Source: Streptococcus hyovaginalis DSM 12219
Lineage (GTDB): Bacteria > Bacillota > Bacilli > Lactobacillales > Streptococcaceae
Length of the DNA stretch: 64,000 bases
Direction of reading: 5' to 3'
Assembly: GCF_000420785.1 (NCBI RefSeq)
Contig: NZ_ATVP01000011.1
Location: forward strand, 1-64,000
Numbering within the stretch: the first letter of the stretch is position 1; the number at the start of each line of letters is the position of its first letter. The notes under the pieces were generated by a model, which was not told the DNA's origin, did not search any database, and saw nothing but the letters and a program-made list of their open reading frames with translations. A program made the position numbers and the translations under genes. Shown here piece by piece: positions 27,637 through 37,522 of this stretch.

Positions 27637-28494
27637 ATGGCAATATCATGGTTTCAAGCTGCCTTGCTTGGTCTGTTTGCAAGTTTAGCATCTATGCCAG
27701 GTATGGGTGGTTCAAGTATTGGTAACTATACGCTTGGTCGTCCTTTGGTTGGAGGACTTGTCTGTGGTCTCATTTTAGGAGATATCAAATTAGGGATTGT
27801 CTGTGGGGTAGCTATGCAGTTGGTTTATATCGCTCTGGTAACGCCAGGTGGTACGGTATCTGCTGATGTGCGTGCAGTGTCTTATATCGGTATTCCACTT
27901 GCTATGGTTGCTATTACGGCACAAGGCATTTCCGCTAATTCTGGTGAAGCGGCTGACCTTGCCAAATCAATGGGAACTTTGGTAGGGACTATTGGTACGG
28001 TTCTTTTCTACGGTACAGCAACGATGAACTTGGCTTGGCAGCACATTGGCTGGAAGGCTGTTGAAGAAGGAAACTTCAAAAAACTTTATATGGTTGACTG
28101 GGGTCTTCCTTGGATTTCACACTTCCTCTTCTCATTCTTACCAACACTTATCATGTGTAAATTAGGGCCTTCAGCTGTAACAGCTCTCCAAGCAGCACTC
28201 CCTATGGACGGTATTGCAATGAAAACCCTTTTTACAGTCGGTGCCCTCCTACCATGTGTGGGGATCGCTATCCTCTTGAAACAATTGGTTGAAAAAGTGA
28301 CGGACTTTATCCCATTCTTTGTTGGTTTTACTTTGGCGGCATCACTTGGCTTAAACTTGGTAGCCAGTGCAGTTATCTCTTTGATCTTTGCCCTTTTGTT
28401 CTATGAAATTGATATGGCAAAATTAAAGGCAAATTCTCGACTGGTAGCGGCAGTCGCTGATTTAGAGGATGAGGAAGAAGAGGAGGATATTTAA
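27637..28494 (+). CDS. PTS mannose-family IIC membrane component
   Basis: A 285-aa sugar-translocating subunit with about six to seven membrane segments. Family features include the MPGMGGSSIGNYTLGRPLVG region and GDIKLGIVCGVAMQLVYIAL. The end is strongly acidic (DLEDEEEEEDI). 24 nt after IIB, with AAAGGAG; its stop is 1 nt from the IID start. Confidence 0.95.
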   Translation: MAISWFQAALLGLFASLASMPGMGGSSIGNYTLGRPLVGGLVCGLILGDIKLGIVCGVAMQLVYIALVTPGGTVSADVRAVSYIGIPLAMVAITAQGISANSGEAADLAKSMGTLVGTIGTVLFYGTATMNLAWQHIGWKAVEEGNFKKLYMVDWGLPWISHFLFSFLPTLIMCKLGPSAVTALQAALPMDGIAMKTLFTVGALLPCVGIAILLKQLVEKVTDFIPFFVGFTLAASLGLNLVASAVISLIFALLFYEIDMAKLKANSRLVAAVADLEDEEEEEDI

Positions 28495-28495
28495 G

Positions 28496-29329
28496 ATGGC
28501 TGATGTAAAGAAAATTTCTAAAAAAACCTTAACCAAGTCCTTACATCACTGGTATTATGGACACCTAACCTGTTTCTCTCAAGAGCACATGCAGACCTTT
28601 GGTTATTTGACATCCATGCTTCCTATTGTTGAGGAGCTTTATGATGACAAAGAATCTCAAAAGAATGCCATGCAAACCTATACCGCTTTCTTCAATACTG
28701 AACCTCAGCTGGGAACAGTAGTCGTCGGTGTGACGGCTGGTTTGGAAGAAGCGCGTGCCAATGGCGAACCTGTCGACGACGAAGCGATCAATGGGATGCG
28801 TGCAGGACTTATGGGACCGGTCGCAGGTATTGGTGACTCATTGATTGTTGGGACCTTGATTCCTGTGCTTTTAGGGATTGCGCTTGGCCTTTCAACAGGT
28901 GGCTCTCCAGCAGGTGCAATTTTCTATATTATCGTTTGGAACTTGCTAGCCTACTTTGGTATGCGATTTGCCTACTTTAAAGGTTATGAACTTGGAGATA
29001 AAGCGGTAGAATTTCTTGTAGGACCTCAAGGAATCGCTATTCGGAAAGCTATCGGCATTGTCGGTGGTATGGTTATCGGTGCAGTTGCTGCAACTTGGGT
29101 ATCTGTGAAAACGTCCTTTAGTTTAGGGAGTGCTAAAAATCCTTATTTGGTTTTGCAAGATCAGTTGGATGCGGTTTACCCAGGTTTATTGACAGCGATC
29201 TTTATCGTTTTCTGTTGGTGGTTGATGGCTAAGAAAAACATGTCACCGATTAAAGTAATGCTCTTGTTGGTTGTTATTGCTTTAGTTGGGGTACTTGTCG
29301 GATTCTTTGATCCAGGCCTATCTTATTAG
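28496..29329 (+). CDS. PTS mannose-family IID membrane component
   Basis: A 277-aa subunit that with IIC forms the mannose-type channel. Family signatures: SLHHWYYGHLTCFSQEHMQT near the start and GPVAGIGDSLIVGTLIPVLL in the middle. I choose ATG 28496 (AGGAGG at 28481) rather than the 9-codon longer frame, since the IIC stop (28492-28494) immediately precedes it. Confidence 0.95.
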   Translation: MADVKKISKKTLTKSLHHWYYGHLTCFSQEHMQTFGYLTSMLPIVEELYDDKESQKNAMQTYTAFFNTEPQLGTVVVGVTAGLEEARANGEPVDDEAINGMRAGLMGPVAGIGDSLIVGTLIPVLLGIALGLSTGGSPAGAIFYIIVWNLLAYFGMRFAYFKGYELGDKAVEFLVGPQGIAIRKAIGIVGGMVIGAVAATWVSVKTSFSLGSAKNPYLVLQDQLDAVYPGLLTAIFIVFCWWLMAKKNMSPIKVMLLLVVIALVGVLVGFFDPGLSY

Positions 29330-29348
29330 AGATAAAAATGGAGATCTT

Positions 29349-29639
29349 ATGACAAAACAAGGGATTATCGAAGGGTATGAAACGGAGATTGCTTACCAGA
29401 AACACATGATTGAAAATCTGGGGCGCTGGTTTTCGCTACTTTTTATCATAGCTAGCATAGGTGTGGTGATATTTATCTTCTTTAATGGCCACATTCTTTT
29501 AAAAATCCTTGGTTTGCTCTTAGTGCTGATTGGGAGTTTAGGTATGCTACTGTTTGGCTATGGCATCTATAAAGGTAAACAAAATGTCAGTAAGGTGATT
29601 GATGACCTTGAACAAACATTGAAATCTGTAAATGATTGA
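29349..29639 (+). CDS. Small membrane protein at the end of the PTS operon
   Basis: A 96-aa protein with two membrane segments (WFSLLFIIASIGVVIFIFF, then KILGLLLVLIGSLGMLLFGY) between polar, charged ends. The ATG at 29349 has GGAG 5 nt upstream and follows the IID stop by 19 nt. I do not recognise a named family; co-transcription suggests a role with the PTS. Confidence 0.75.
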   Translation: MTKQGIIEGYETEIAYQKHMIENLGRWFSLLFIIASIGVVIFIFFNGHILLKILGLLLVLIGSLGMLLFGYGIYKGKQNVSKVIDDLEQTLKSVND

Positions 29640-29998
29640 TTTGTTAAATACAAATATCTTAATGACAGTTATAGTGAAATGGTGCTGTATCCTTGATACA
29701 GAAAGTGTCAGTGAGTGAGCCTCTAGATTATCAATGCTGGCAAAATGGATTTCCCCCAATCTATTGACAGGAATAGTATTTTCGTAATGATTCATGCCAA
29801 TTACAGTACTTTGTAGCTCATACAGTATCAATAAAAAGAGAAGTTAGTCTGGCTAGCTTCTCTTTCTTTTTCAAGGAGCGTATGGCTTTTACGCTTATCA
29901 CAAGTGATTTCATTTTAGGTATGCTTGAGTATCTCGGCAGATAAATAGTGTTTCATTATTTTTGTTCTTAAAAACATACCGTTTTTGGTGTTTTTTCT
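29640..29998. other. Intergenic region between PTS operon and groESL
   Basis: About 360 bp. It holds a small palindrome CTGTATC-CTT-GATACAG (29685-29701) and a terminator (29837-29863). I see no credible gene; a 20-codon frame at 29882 with a ribosome-binding site is noted elsewhere as rejected. Confidence 0.5.
29837..29870 (+). terminator. Terminator after the PTS operon
   Basis: AGAGAAGTTAG (29837-29847) pairs with CTAGCTTCTCT (29853-29863, one G-U pair), followed by a T-rich run. Confidence 0.8.
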
Positions 29999-30065
29999 TT
30001 TGACTATTTTTGACCAAGTGCTATAATAGATTTTGGAATTAGCACTTAGATATGAAGAGTGCTAA
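29999..30065 (+). promoter_or_regulatory. groESL promoter with CtsR box and CIRCE operator
   Basis: TTGACT (30000-30005), 17-bp spacer and TATAAT (30023-30028). The -35 lies inside TTTGACT-ATT-TTTGACC (29999-30015), which on the minus strand reads GGTCAAA-AAT-AGTCAAA, a CtsR heptad repeat with one deviation. TTAGCACTT-N9-GAGTGCTAA (30039-30065) is the HrcA CIRCE element with one mismatch. Dual HrcA and CtsR repression is known for streptococcal groESL. The ctsR gene is in this window at 57118. Confidence 0.9.
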
Positions 30066-30111
30066 AATGAGAACTATTCTCTTTATATTATGAGTACGGA
30101 GGCATATATTG

Positions 30112-30396
30112 ATGTTAAAACCTTTAGGTGATCGTGTTGTTGTCACATTTGATGACGTTGAAGAAAAATCCGTTGGTGGATTCGTTTTGGCTGGTGCTTC
30201 TCATGAAGCGACAAAAGCAGCACAAGTTGTCGCTGTTGGGCAAGGTGTGCGTACCCTTAATGGTGACTTAGTTGCACCGAGCGTTGCTGTCGGTGATAAA
30301 GTTTTGGTGGAAAGCGGTGCCGGCATTGAAGTCAAAAACGGCAATGAGAAAGTTTCCATCATCCGCGAGTCTGATATTGTAGCGATTGTAGAGTAA
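30112..30396 (+). CDS. groES: Co-chaperonin GroES
   Basis: About 94-95 aa lid of the GroEL cage. It holds the mobile-loop segment and the typical [10 protein letters not shown] start and [12 protein letters not shown] region. Start ATG 30112 (MLKPLG; the adjacent ATG-like codon at 30109 is TTG) with GGAGG upstream. First gene of groESL under CIRCE and CtsR control. Confidence 0.96.
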   Translation: MLKPLGDRVVVTFDDVEEKSVGGFVLAGASHEATKAAQVVAVGQGVRTLNGDLVAPSVAVGDKVLVESGAGIEVKNGNEKVSIIRESDIVAIVE

Positions 30397-30416
30397 AGAC
30401 ATAGAAAGGATTTGAC

Positions 30417-32142
<1,726 letters not shown>

Positions 32143-32153
32143 TGAAATAGAAA

Positions 32154-32193
32154 AACCAACCTTTGAACAAAGCTATTCAAAGGTTGGTTTTTT
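32154..32193 (+). terminator. groESL terminator
   Basis: AACCAACCTTTGAA (32154-32167) pairs with TTCAAAGGTTGGTT (32176-32189), followed by T residues. Confidence 0.92.
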
Positions 32194-32325
32194 TAGTGAC
32201 GAGCTAGTATATCCTCGTAATCTCTCTGTTTATAGCATGCTTGATGCTGCCTTATTTACCAGTCAGAACAAACTAGTAGCATTTTACTGTGTTATAATGG
32301 GAAAAACAGGTATTCAGGAGTCTAT

Positions 32326-32763
32326 ATGAAACATCTCCCTAATTATCCCCCTATTGTTTCAGCTTGTTTGTTTTTAGCAAGTTTGCTGATGTTTTCCTTA
32401 TATTTACCACCGCTGTCTGAGCTAGAAGGAGCTGCAAGTTTAGGTCAAATCTATGCCTTTGTTCCAGCTGCTGTTTCTTATGTGATCGGTTTCCCTCTTG
32501 TTTTAGTGATGACTATTCTGCATCTTTTAGCAAAAACAGATCAAGGTATTTATCGTATCTTACGCTGGACATACCTTATCATCACATGTCTTATCATTGC
32601 CTTTATCTGCTTAAAACCTTTGCGCAGAGAAATAGGCTTACCCATGTTACGTCTACTAGCCAACCAAGGCATCTCAGTCCCCTCGTTTTTAATGTTTACG
32701 GCTAGTTTTTTAACAGGCGGTCTCTTTCTTTTAGCTATTCTTCTTTACCGTTCTCGTAAATGA
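32326..32763 (+). CDS. Membrane protein of unknown function
   Basis: A 145-aa protein with four membrane segments (IVSACLFLASLLMFSLYLP; FVPAAVSYVIGFPLVLVMTI; TYLIITCLIIAFICLK; FLMFTASFLTGGLFLLAILL). CAGGAG precedes the ATG and a TTATAAT lies upstream near 32293. I do not recognise the family. Neighbouring ldcA has its own promoter. Confidence 0.75.
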   Translation: MKHLPNYPPIVSACLFLASLLMFSLYLPPLSELEGAASLGQIYAFVPAAVSYVIGFPLVLVMTILHLLAKTDQGIYRILRWTYLIITCLIIAFICLKPLRREIGLPMLRLLANQGISVPSFLMFTASFLTGGLFLLAILLYRSRK

Positions 32764-32827
32764 TAAAACCACTTTTTTCTTTTCTAGTTTTGTGCTATAG
32801 TCGTGAAAAGCTTTAGGAGGTATTCTC

Positions 32828-33781
32828 ATGTCAGTTTTAAAACCAGGAAGTCATTTACGTATCCTTAGCCCGTCGTCATCTATCGAAAGAATTGGTGGTT
32901 TCGACGCTAATCTTGAGGCTAAGGAGACTTTGGAAAAACTCGGTTTTTCCTTGTCATTTTCAGAGCATTATATGGAGCATGATATGCTAGGTTCTGCATC
33001 GATTGAGAGCCGTGTAGCCGATTTGCATGCTGCTTTCAAAGACCAGACAGTTGATGGCATCCTAGCCACTATCGGTGGTTTTAACTCTAATGAACTCTTG
33101 CCCTATTTGGATTATGCGTTAATCGCTAGGCATCCTAAGGTGATCTGTGGTTACTCGGATACGACAGCTGTCTTAAATGCTATTTATGCTAAAACGGGCA
33201 TGCAGACTTATATGGGGCCCTCTTACTCGAGTTTTAAGATGGAGGGTGGCCAAAATTACCAGTCGGAGAGTTGGTTAAAAGCCCTAAGTCAAACGTCATA
33301 TGATCTAGAACCTAGCCAAGAATGGTCTAGTGATCCTTGGTATGACCCTAGTCAGTCCCGTCATTTTATGCCGACAGAGTGGAAGGTTTATACAGAAGGT
33401 TCAGCAAGTGGCACCTTGATTGGAGGGAATTTATCAACTTTTGGTCTCTTGAGAGGCACTCCTTATGCTCCTAAGCCAGAGCAGTATGTTCTTTTCCTAG
33501 AGGAAGCCGAAGAAGATGATTATTTGGACTTTGACCGCCATTTAGCCGCTATTCTACAAGCCTATCCTAGTCCGCAAGCCCTTGTTTTAGGACGTTTTCC
33601 TAAAGAATGTGGCATGACTCAAGAACTCTTGCTTTATATTCTGGCTAAACATCCTGTTTTAAAAGAGATTCCTGTCATTTACGATACGGACTTTGCGCAT
33701 ACGCAACCCTTGTTTACGATCACGATAGGAGCACAGGTGACGGTGGATACGAATAAGCTTTCTATCCACATTCAAGAATAA
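32828..33781 (+). CDS. LD-carboxypeptidase (S66 family, LdcA/MccF-like)
   Basis: A 317-aa serine peptidase of the muramoyltetrapeptide carboxypeptidase/MccF family. The nucleophile Ser sits in VICGYSDTTAVLNAI; GGNLSTFGLLRGTPYAP and the FLEEAEEDD region (Glu) and the last His segment (DFAHTQPLFTI) complete the triad. Lacks a signal peptide, so it acts in the cytoplasm on recycled peptidoglycan peptides or on peptidyl-nucleotide antibiotics. AGGAGG before ATG and an extended -10 (TGCTATAGT) near 32793. Which of the two roles applies is not decided by sequence. Confidence 0.9.
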   Translation: MSVLKPGSHLRILSPSSSIERIGGFDANLEAKETLEKLGFSLSFSEHYMEHDMLGSASIESRVADLHAAFKDQTVDGILATIGGFNSNELLPYLDYALIARHPKVICGYSDTTAVLNAIYAKTGMQTYMGPSYSSFKMEGGQNYQSESWLKALSQTSYDLEPSQEWSSDPWYDPSQSRHFMPTEWKVYTEGSASGTLIGGNLSTFGLLRGTPYAPKPEQYVLFLEEAEEDDYLDFDRHLAAILQAYPSPQALVLGRFPKECGMTQELLLYILAKHPVLKEIPVIYDTDFAHTQPLFTITIGAQVTVDTNKLSIHIQE

Positions 33782-34060
33782 TGTTTAACCTTAATTTTTC
33801 TAGCCTTTTTACTTGCAAAAAATTATTTGGCGTCTGATTTAGTATAGCTTTTTGATGATATGAAGTGAACTATGAAAGATGCTTACGTGTTAGAAAGTTG
33901 AAAGAGTAATAAAAGAAGTCTAAAAGCAGCTGGTAAATAGCGGAGATATAATCCTAACTTCTTTGGTACGCTAATGTGAACAATTTTTGTGTATCTGGCT
34001 TTGACCAAGAAATAGTGACCAAGAACAGTTAATACGTTTAAGTATCATGATTATATTAGA
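33782..34060. other. Intergenic region after the LD-carboxypeptidase gene
   Basis: About 280 bp, AT-rich, with no credible gene, repeat or promoter that I can support. Followed by two terminators. Confidence 0.4.
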
Positions 34061-34092
34061 AATCACCTTTTCATCTGAAAGGGTGATTTTTT
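34061..34092 (+). terminator. Terminator downstream of the LD-carboxypeptidase gene
   Basis: AATCACCTTTTC (34061-34072) pairs with GAAAGGGTGATT (34077-34088), followed by T residues. It lies about 280 nt after the stop codon. Confidence 0.75.
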
Positions 34093-34142
34093 CGTCCCAA
34101 AATCATCCTTATTACTGTTAAAAATAGTGAAAAAAATACAAA

Positions 34143-34173
34143 AAAACAAGCCCACTCTTTATGGACTTGTTTT
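34143..34173 (-). terminator. Terminator of the polA operon
   Basis: On the minus strand AAACAAGTCC pairs with GGGCTTGTTT and is followed by a T-run (plus-strand A-run 34130-34146). Confidence 0.8.
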
Positions 34174-34233
34174 CGGAGATTATGAAAAAGTTTTAGGATA
34201 AATAAAGTATAGTATCCTAAGCTAAAAGAAAGC

Positions 34234-34821
34234 TTAACTTTTTTTCGAATTGGATAACGTTGGCTGGTTTGGCGTTGTGCCTGTCAGTATGGTCTGTTCT
34301 CTTTCGACGAGCAAAACCTTGGCCTCGCGATATTTAAGAAACCATTTTGTCAAACTATCAGCTAAATAGTGAGTTCCAAGTCCCAGCCCGAAAATGAGGA
34401 TAATCCCCACGATTATAGCAGGAGTGGAGGACTGACGATCATCTAGATGACGAATTAGTGAAAAGCCAAGGCGGGCCACAACAGGCATGACCGTCAGGTG
34501 AAAAAGCAGTTGGCAGAAAAAGTAGTGTCTTTGTAATTTTTTAGAACGTTGCTGATATAGGCTAAGGTAGTCAGGGTTGTTTTTGATAAAGGTTGGTAGC
34601 GTGATGGCACGACCAAAGCTGCCAAGTATGATTTTATTTGGTTTGGGGTGATATCTCATAAGATGAATAAATTTGTAGAGGCACTCTCGGATAATGAGAT
34701 AGCTTCCAAAGGCTAGCGCAATTGCCCAAAATCTTGCTTTTAAGGCAATAATCAGCATGATAGCTAAAATGCCATTGATCAGGTTGAGTCCTGCAAAAAG
34801 TAGCGAGATGATAGTAGCCAT
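34234..34821 (-). CDS. Membrane protein of unknown function downstream of polA
   Basis: A 195-aa protein with about four membrane segments (ISLLFAGLNLINGILAIMLI; FWAIALAFGSYLIIREC; FFCQLLFHLTVMPVVARLGF; PAIIVGIILIFGLGLGTHYL) and a basic loop rich in Arg and Lys in the middle. Its ATG immediately follows the polA stop, so the two are translated from one mRNA. No named family recognised. Confidence 0.8.
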   Translation of the reverse strand: MATIISLLFAGLNLINGILAIMLIIALKARFWAIALAFGSYLIIRECLYKFIHLMRYHPKPNKIILGSFGRAITLPTFIKNNPDYLSLYQQRSKKLQRHYFFCQLLFHLTVMPVVARLGFSLIRHLDDRQSSTPAIIVGIILIFGLGLGTHYLADSLTKWFLKYREAKVLLVEREQTILTGTTPNQPTLSNSKKS

Positions 34822-37458
34822 CTATTTGGCATCATACCAGGTTTTTCCATAGGATTCTTCTGCCAGAAGTGGCACCGTCATCTCGATCGCTGTTTCCATA
34901 ACCTCTTTGACCAATGTTTGAATGTTTTCGATTTCGTTTTCTGGGACTTCAAGCACAATTTCGTCATGGACTTGGAGTAACATTTTTGTCTTGAAATCGC
35001 TCTCGGTAAGAGCTTTATCAAGGTTAATCATAGCAATTTTGAGAATATCCGCAGCACTTCCTTGTATAGGAGAGTTGATAGCCGTACGCTCAGCGAAGTT
35101 ACGTACATTGAAATTACGAGAGTTGATATCTGGTAACTCACGGCGGCGTTTGAAGAGAGTCTCGACATACCCCTTGTCTTTGGCTTCACGAACAACCGTT
35201 TCCATGTAGTTTTTGATACCAGGATAGCGCTCAAAGTAAGTTTCAATATACTCTTTAGCTAGTTTTCTTGGAATGCCCAAGTTGTTCGAAAGACCAAAGT
35301 CAGAAATGCCATAGACGATACCAAAGTTAACAGCCTTGGCATTACGGCGATCATTGCTAGTGACATCTTCTGGTTTTTCGATGCCAAAGACACGCATGGC
35401 TGTTGACGTATGGATATCTGCCCCATGTTTAAAGGCATTAATCAAGTGCTCATCGCCCGAGATATGAGCCAGTACACGGAGCTCGATTTGGGAGTAGTCG
35501 GAACTGAGGAGAACCGCATTGTCACTTGAGGCGGTAAAGGCTTTACGGATAAGACGCCCTTGTTCTAGGCGGATGGGGATATTTTGTAAGTTAGGGTCAG
35601 TTGATGACAGACGCCCAGTTTGCGTCAAGTCTTGGACATAGCGCGTGTGGATTTTACCATCATCGCGGATATATTCTTGTAGACCGATCAAGTAAGTGGA
35701 TTGAAGTTTGGCGATTTGGCGATATTCCAAAATCTTAGAGACGATTGGGGAAATAGGCGCTAGTCGCTCTAAAACATCAACAGCAGTGGAGTAGCCAGTT
35801 TTGGTTTTCTTAGTATATGAGATCGGTAAGCCCATGGTTTCAAAGAGGAGAATCCCTAATTGTTTAGGTGAGTTAATGTTGAACTCTTGCCCTGCCATTT
35901 CATAGATTTCTTGAGTGAGTTTATCAATAATGGCTTGGTTTTCAAGAGCCATCTCTGCTAAGGTGCCACCATTGACCTTGATACCAGCGATTTCCATTTT
36001 TGCCAAGACATTTGCCAATGGTTGTTCCATATCAAAGAGGAGGTTGATTTGGTCGTTTTCCTCAAGCTTAGCAAGCATAGGTTCCTTGCTCTCGATAAGC
36101 ACTTGGACTTTTTTAGCTAAATGGCCCAGCAGCACTTCTTTTTCAGGAACCGCACGCTTAGCACCTTTGCCATAAACGACGTCGTCGCTTTCTAGAGGTA
36201 GAGCGGTATAAAGACGGGCGATGGTTGACAGTTGGTTATCTTCAACCGTTGAGAGGAGGTACTTGGCTAAGCGACTATCAAAGCTAGGCGCAGAAATGTC
36301 AATGCCGTGATGAGACAGCAATACTTTAACCCGTTTAAAGTCATAGGTTTGCATAGGTTTGGCCAGCACTTCTTGGAAGGCTGCTTCTTTTAGTAGATCC
36401 AGGTTTGTAGAAGCATAGATGGCTTCTTTTGTTCCCCAAGCAAATCCGATGATTTCTTCGACATGATAATTGTCATTGAGCATTTCAAAGTAGAAAAAGT
36501 CTTGGTCGCTGAAATGCTTAGCAGATACCGCATTGACTTCTTCAAAGGGACTGTCAAAGGTTGGTGTTTCTGCTTCTCCTACCAAGGCATTTTTGAACTG
36601 AGTGAAGGCCATTTCGTCATAGAAGTTAGCTAATTCCTCGACTTTTGGTCCCATATAGACCGTGTCAGATAAATCGATAGTGATAGGTGCTTTGGTATTG
36701 ATGGTGGCTAGTGTTTTTGATAGAAAAGCTTGTTCTTTGTCATTGATGAGGTTTTCTTTCATCTTAGACGGCTTCATGCTATCAACGTTGTCATAGATAC
36801 CTTCTAGGCTCCCATGCTCTAAAAGCAGTTTGAGACCAGTCTTTTCACCGATTTTAGTGACACCAGGGATATTATCAGATTTATCACCCATGAGTGCTTT
36901 GAGGTCAATAAACTGTTCAGGTGTAATTCCCATCTTTTCCATGAGGTAGGCTGGGGTAAATTTTTCGAACTCAGCGACGCCTTTTTTGGAGATTTCGACT
37001 ACCGTATTTTGATCAGTTAGTTGAATCAAGTCTTTGTCGCCAGAAACGATGGTCACATCAAAGTCTTCCAGCTCTGCCATCTTATCCAATGTTCCAATGA
37101 TGTCATCAGCTTCGTAGTTATCTAACTCATAGTATGTAATGCCACGAGCAGTTAGCATTTCTCGGATATAAGGGAACTGTTCGCGGAATTCATTAGGCGT
37201 TTTGGCACGACCAGCTTTGTAGTCAGCGTACATCTCTGTCCGGAAGGTTGTTTTGCCGGCATCAAAAGCCACTAAAATATGGGTTGGCTGCACCCGATCC
37301 ATGAGATGATCCAACATGAGGTGGAAGCCGTAAATGGCGTTGGTATGAAGACCACTAGGGTTACGGAAGCGGTCAATCTGATGATAGAGGGCGAAGAAGG
37401 CCCGAAAAGCAACGGATGAACCGTCGATCAATAAGAGTTTTTGTTTCGCATTAGTCAT
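34822..37458 (-). CDS. polA: DNA polymerase I
   Basis: Repair and Okazaki-fragment polymerase. N-terminal 5' nuclease domain (LLLIDGSSVAFRAFFAL, DKAGRAKT-type loop, VSGDKDLIQL), a degenerate proofreading domain and a C-terminal family A polymerase (DYSQIELRVLAHISGDEHLI, RRNAKAVNFGIVYGISDFGL, LLQVHDEIVLE). 878 aa from ATG 37458. The reading frame is open another 15 codons upstream, but those lie in the preceding terminator, so ATG 37458 is chosen. No Shine-Dalgarno is seen, and an extended -10 ends 6 nt before the ATG (leaderless mRNA predicted). Confidence 0.96.
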   Translation of the reverse strand: MTNAKQKLLLIDGSSVAFRAFFALYHQIDRFRNPSGLHTNAIYGFHLMLDHLMDRVQPTHILVAFDAGKTTFRTEMYADYKAGRAKTPNEFREQFPYIREMLTARGITYYELDNYEADDIIGTLDKMAELEDFDVTIVSGDKDLIQLTDQNTVVEISKKGVAEFEKFTPAYLMEKMGITPEQFIDLKALMGDKSDNIPGVTKIGEKTGLKLLLEHGSLEGIYDNVDSMKPSKMKENLINDKEQAFLSKTLATINTKAPITIDLSDTVYMGPKVEELANFYDEMAFTQFKNALVGEAETPTFDSPFEEVNAVSAKHFSDQDFFYFEMLNDNYHVEEIIGFAWGTKEAIYASTNLDLLKEAAFQEVLAKPMQTYDFKRVKVLLSHHGIDISAPSFDSRLAKYLLSTVEDNQLSTIARLYTALPLESDDVVYGKGAKRAVPEKEVLLGHLAKKVQVLIESKEPMLAKLEENDQINLLFDMEQPLANVLAKMEIAGIKVNGGTLAEMALENQAIIDKLTQEIYEMAGQEFNINSPKQLGILLFETMGLPISYTKKTKTGYSTAVDVLERLAPISPIVSKILEYRQIAKLQSTYLIGLQEYIRDDGKIHTRYVQDLTQTGRLSSTDPNLQNIPIRLEQGRLIRKAFTASSDNAVLLSSDYSQIELRVLAHISGDEHLINAFKHGADIHTSTAMRVFGIEKPEDVTSNDRRNAKAVNFGIVYGISDFGLSNNLGIPRKLAKEYIETYFERYPGIKNYMETVVREAKDKGYVETLFKRRRELPDINSRNFNVRNFAERTAINSPIQGSAADILKIAMINLDKALTESDFKTKMLLQVHDEIVLEVPENEIENIQTLVKEVMETAIEMTVPLLAEESYGKTWYDAK

Positions 37459-37464
37459 GCTTCT

Positions 37465-37473
37465 ATTATAGCA
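37465..37473 (-). promoter_or_regulatory. polA extended -10 promoter adjoining the start codon
   Basis: On the minus strand TGCTATAAT: TG, one base and a perfect TATAAT at 37470-37465, ending 6 nt before the ATG at 37458. Transcription would start at or one base before the start codon. Confidence 0.65.
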
Positions 37474-37490
37474 GAAAAGGCATGATAGCC

Positions 37491-37513
37491 ATGCAAAAAG
37501 CACCTGAATGGTG
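37491..37513 (-). terminator. Terminator between the nuclease gene and polA
   Basis: On the minus strand GAGCACC-ATTCA-GGTGCTTTTTG: short stem with T5 (plus-strand A5 at 37495-37499). It separates the nuclease gene from polA. Confidence 0.7.
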
Positions 37514-37522
37514 CTCTTTGGC

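Noticed and set aside
29882..29944. 20-codon frame MAFTLITSDFILGMLEYLGR with AAGGAG upstream
   Set aside because: The spacing to the ATG is only 3 nt, it directly follows a terminator, and no promoter is visible.
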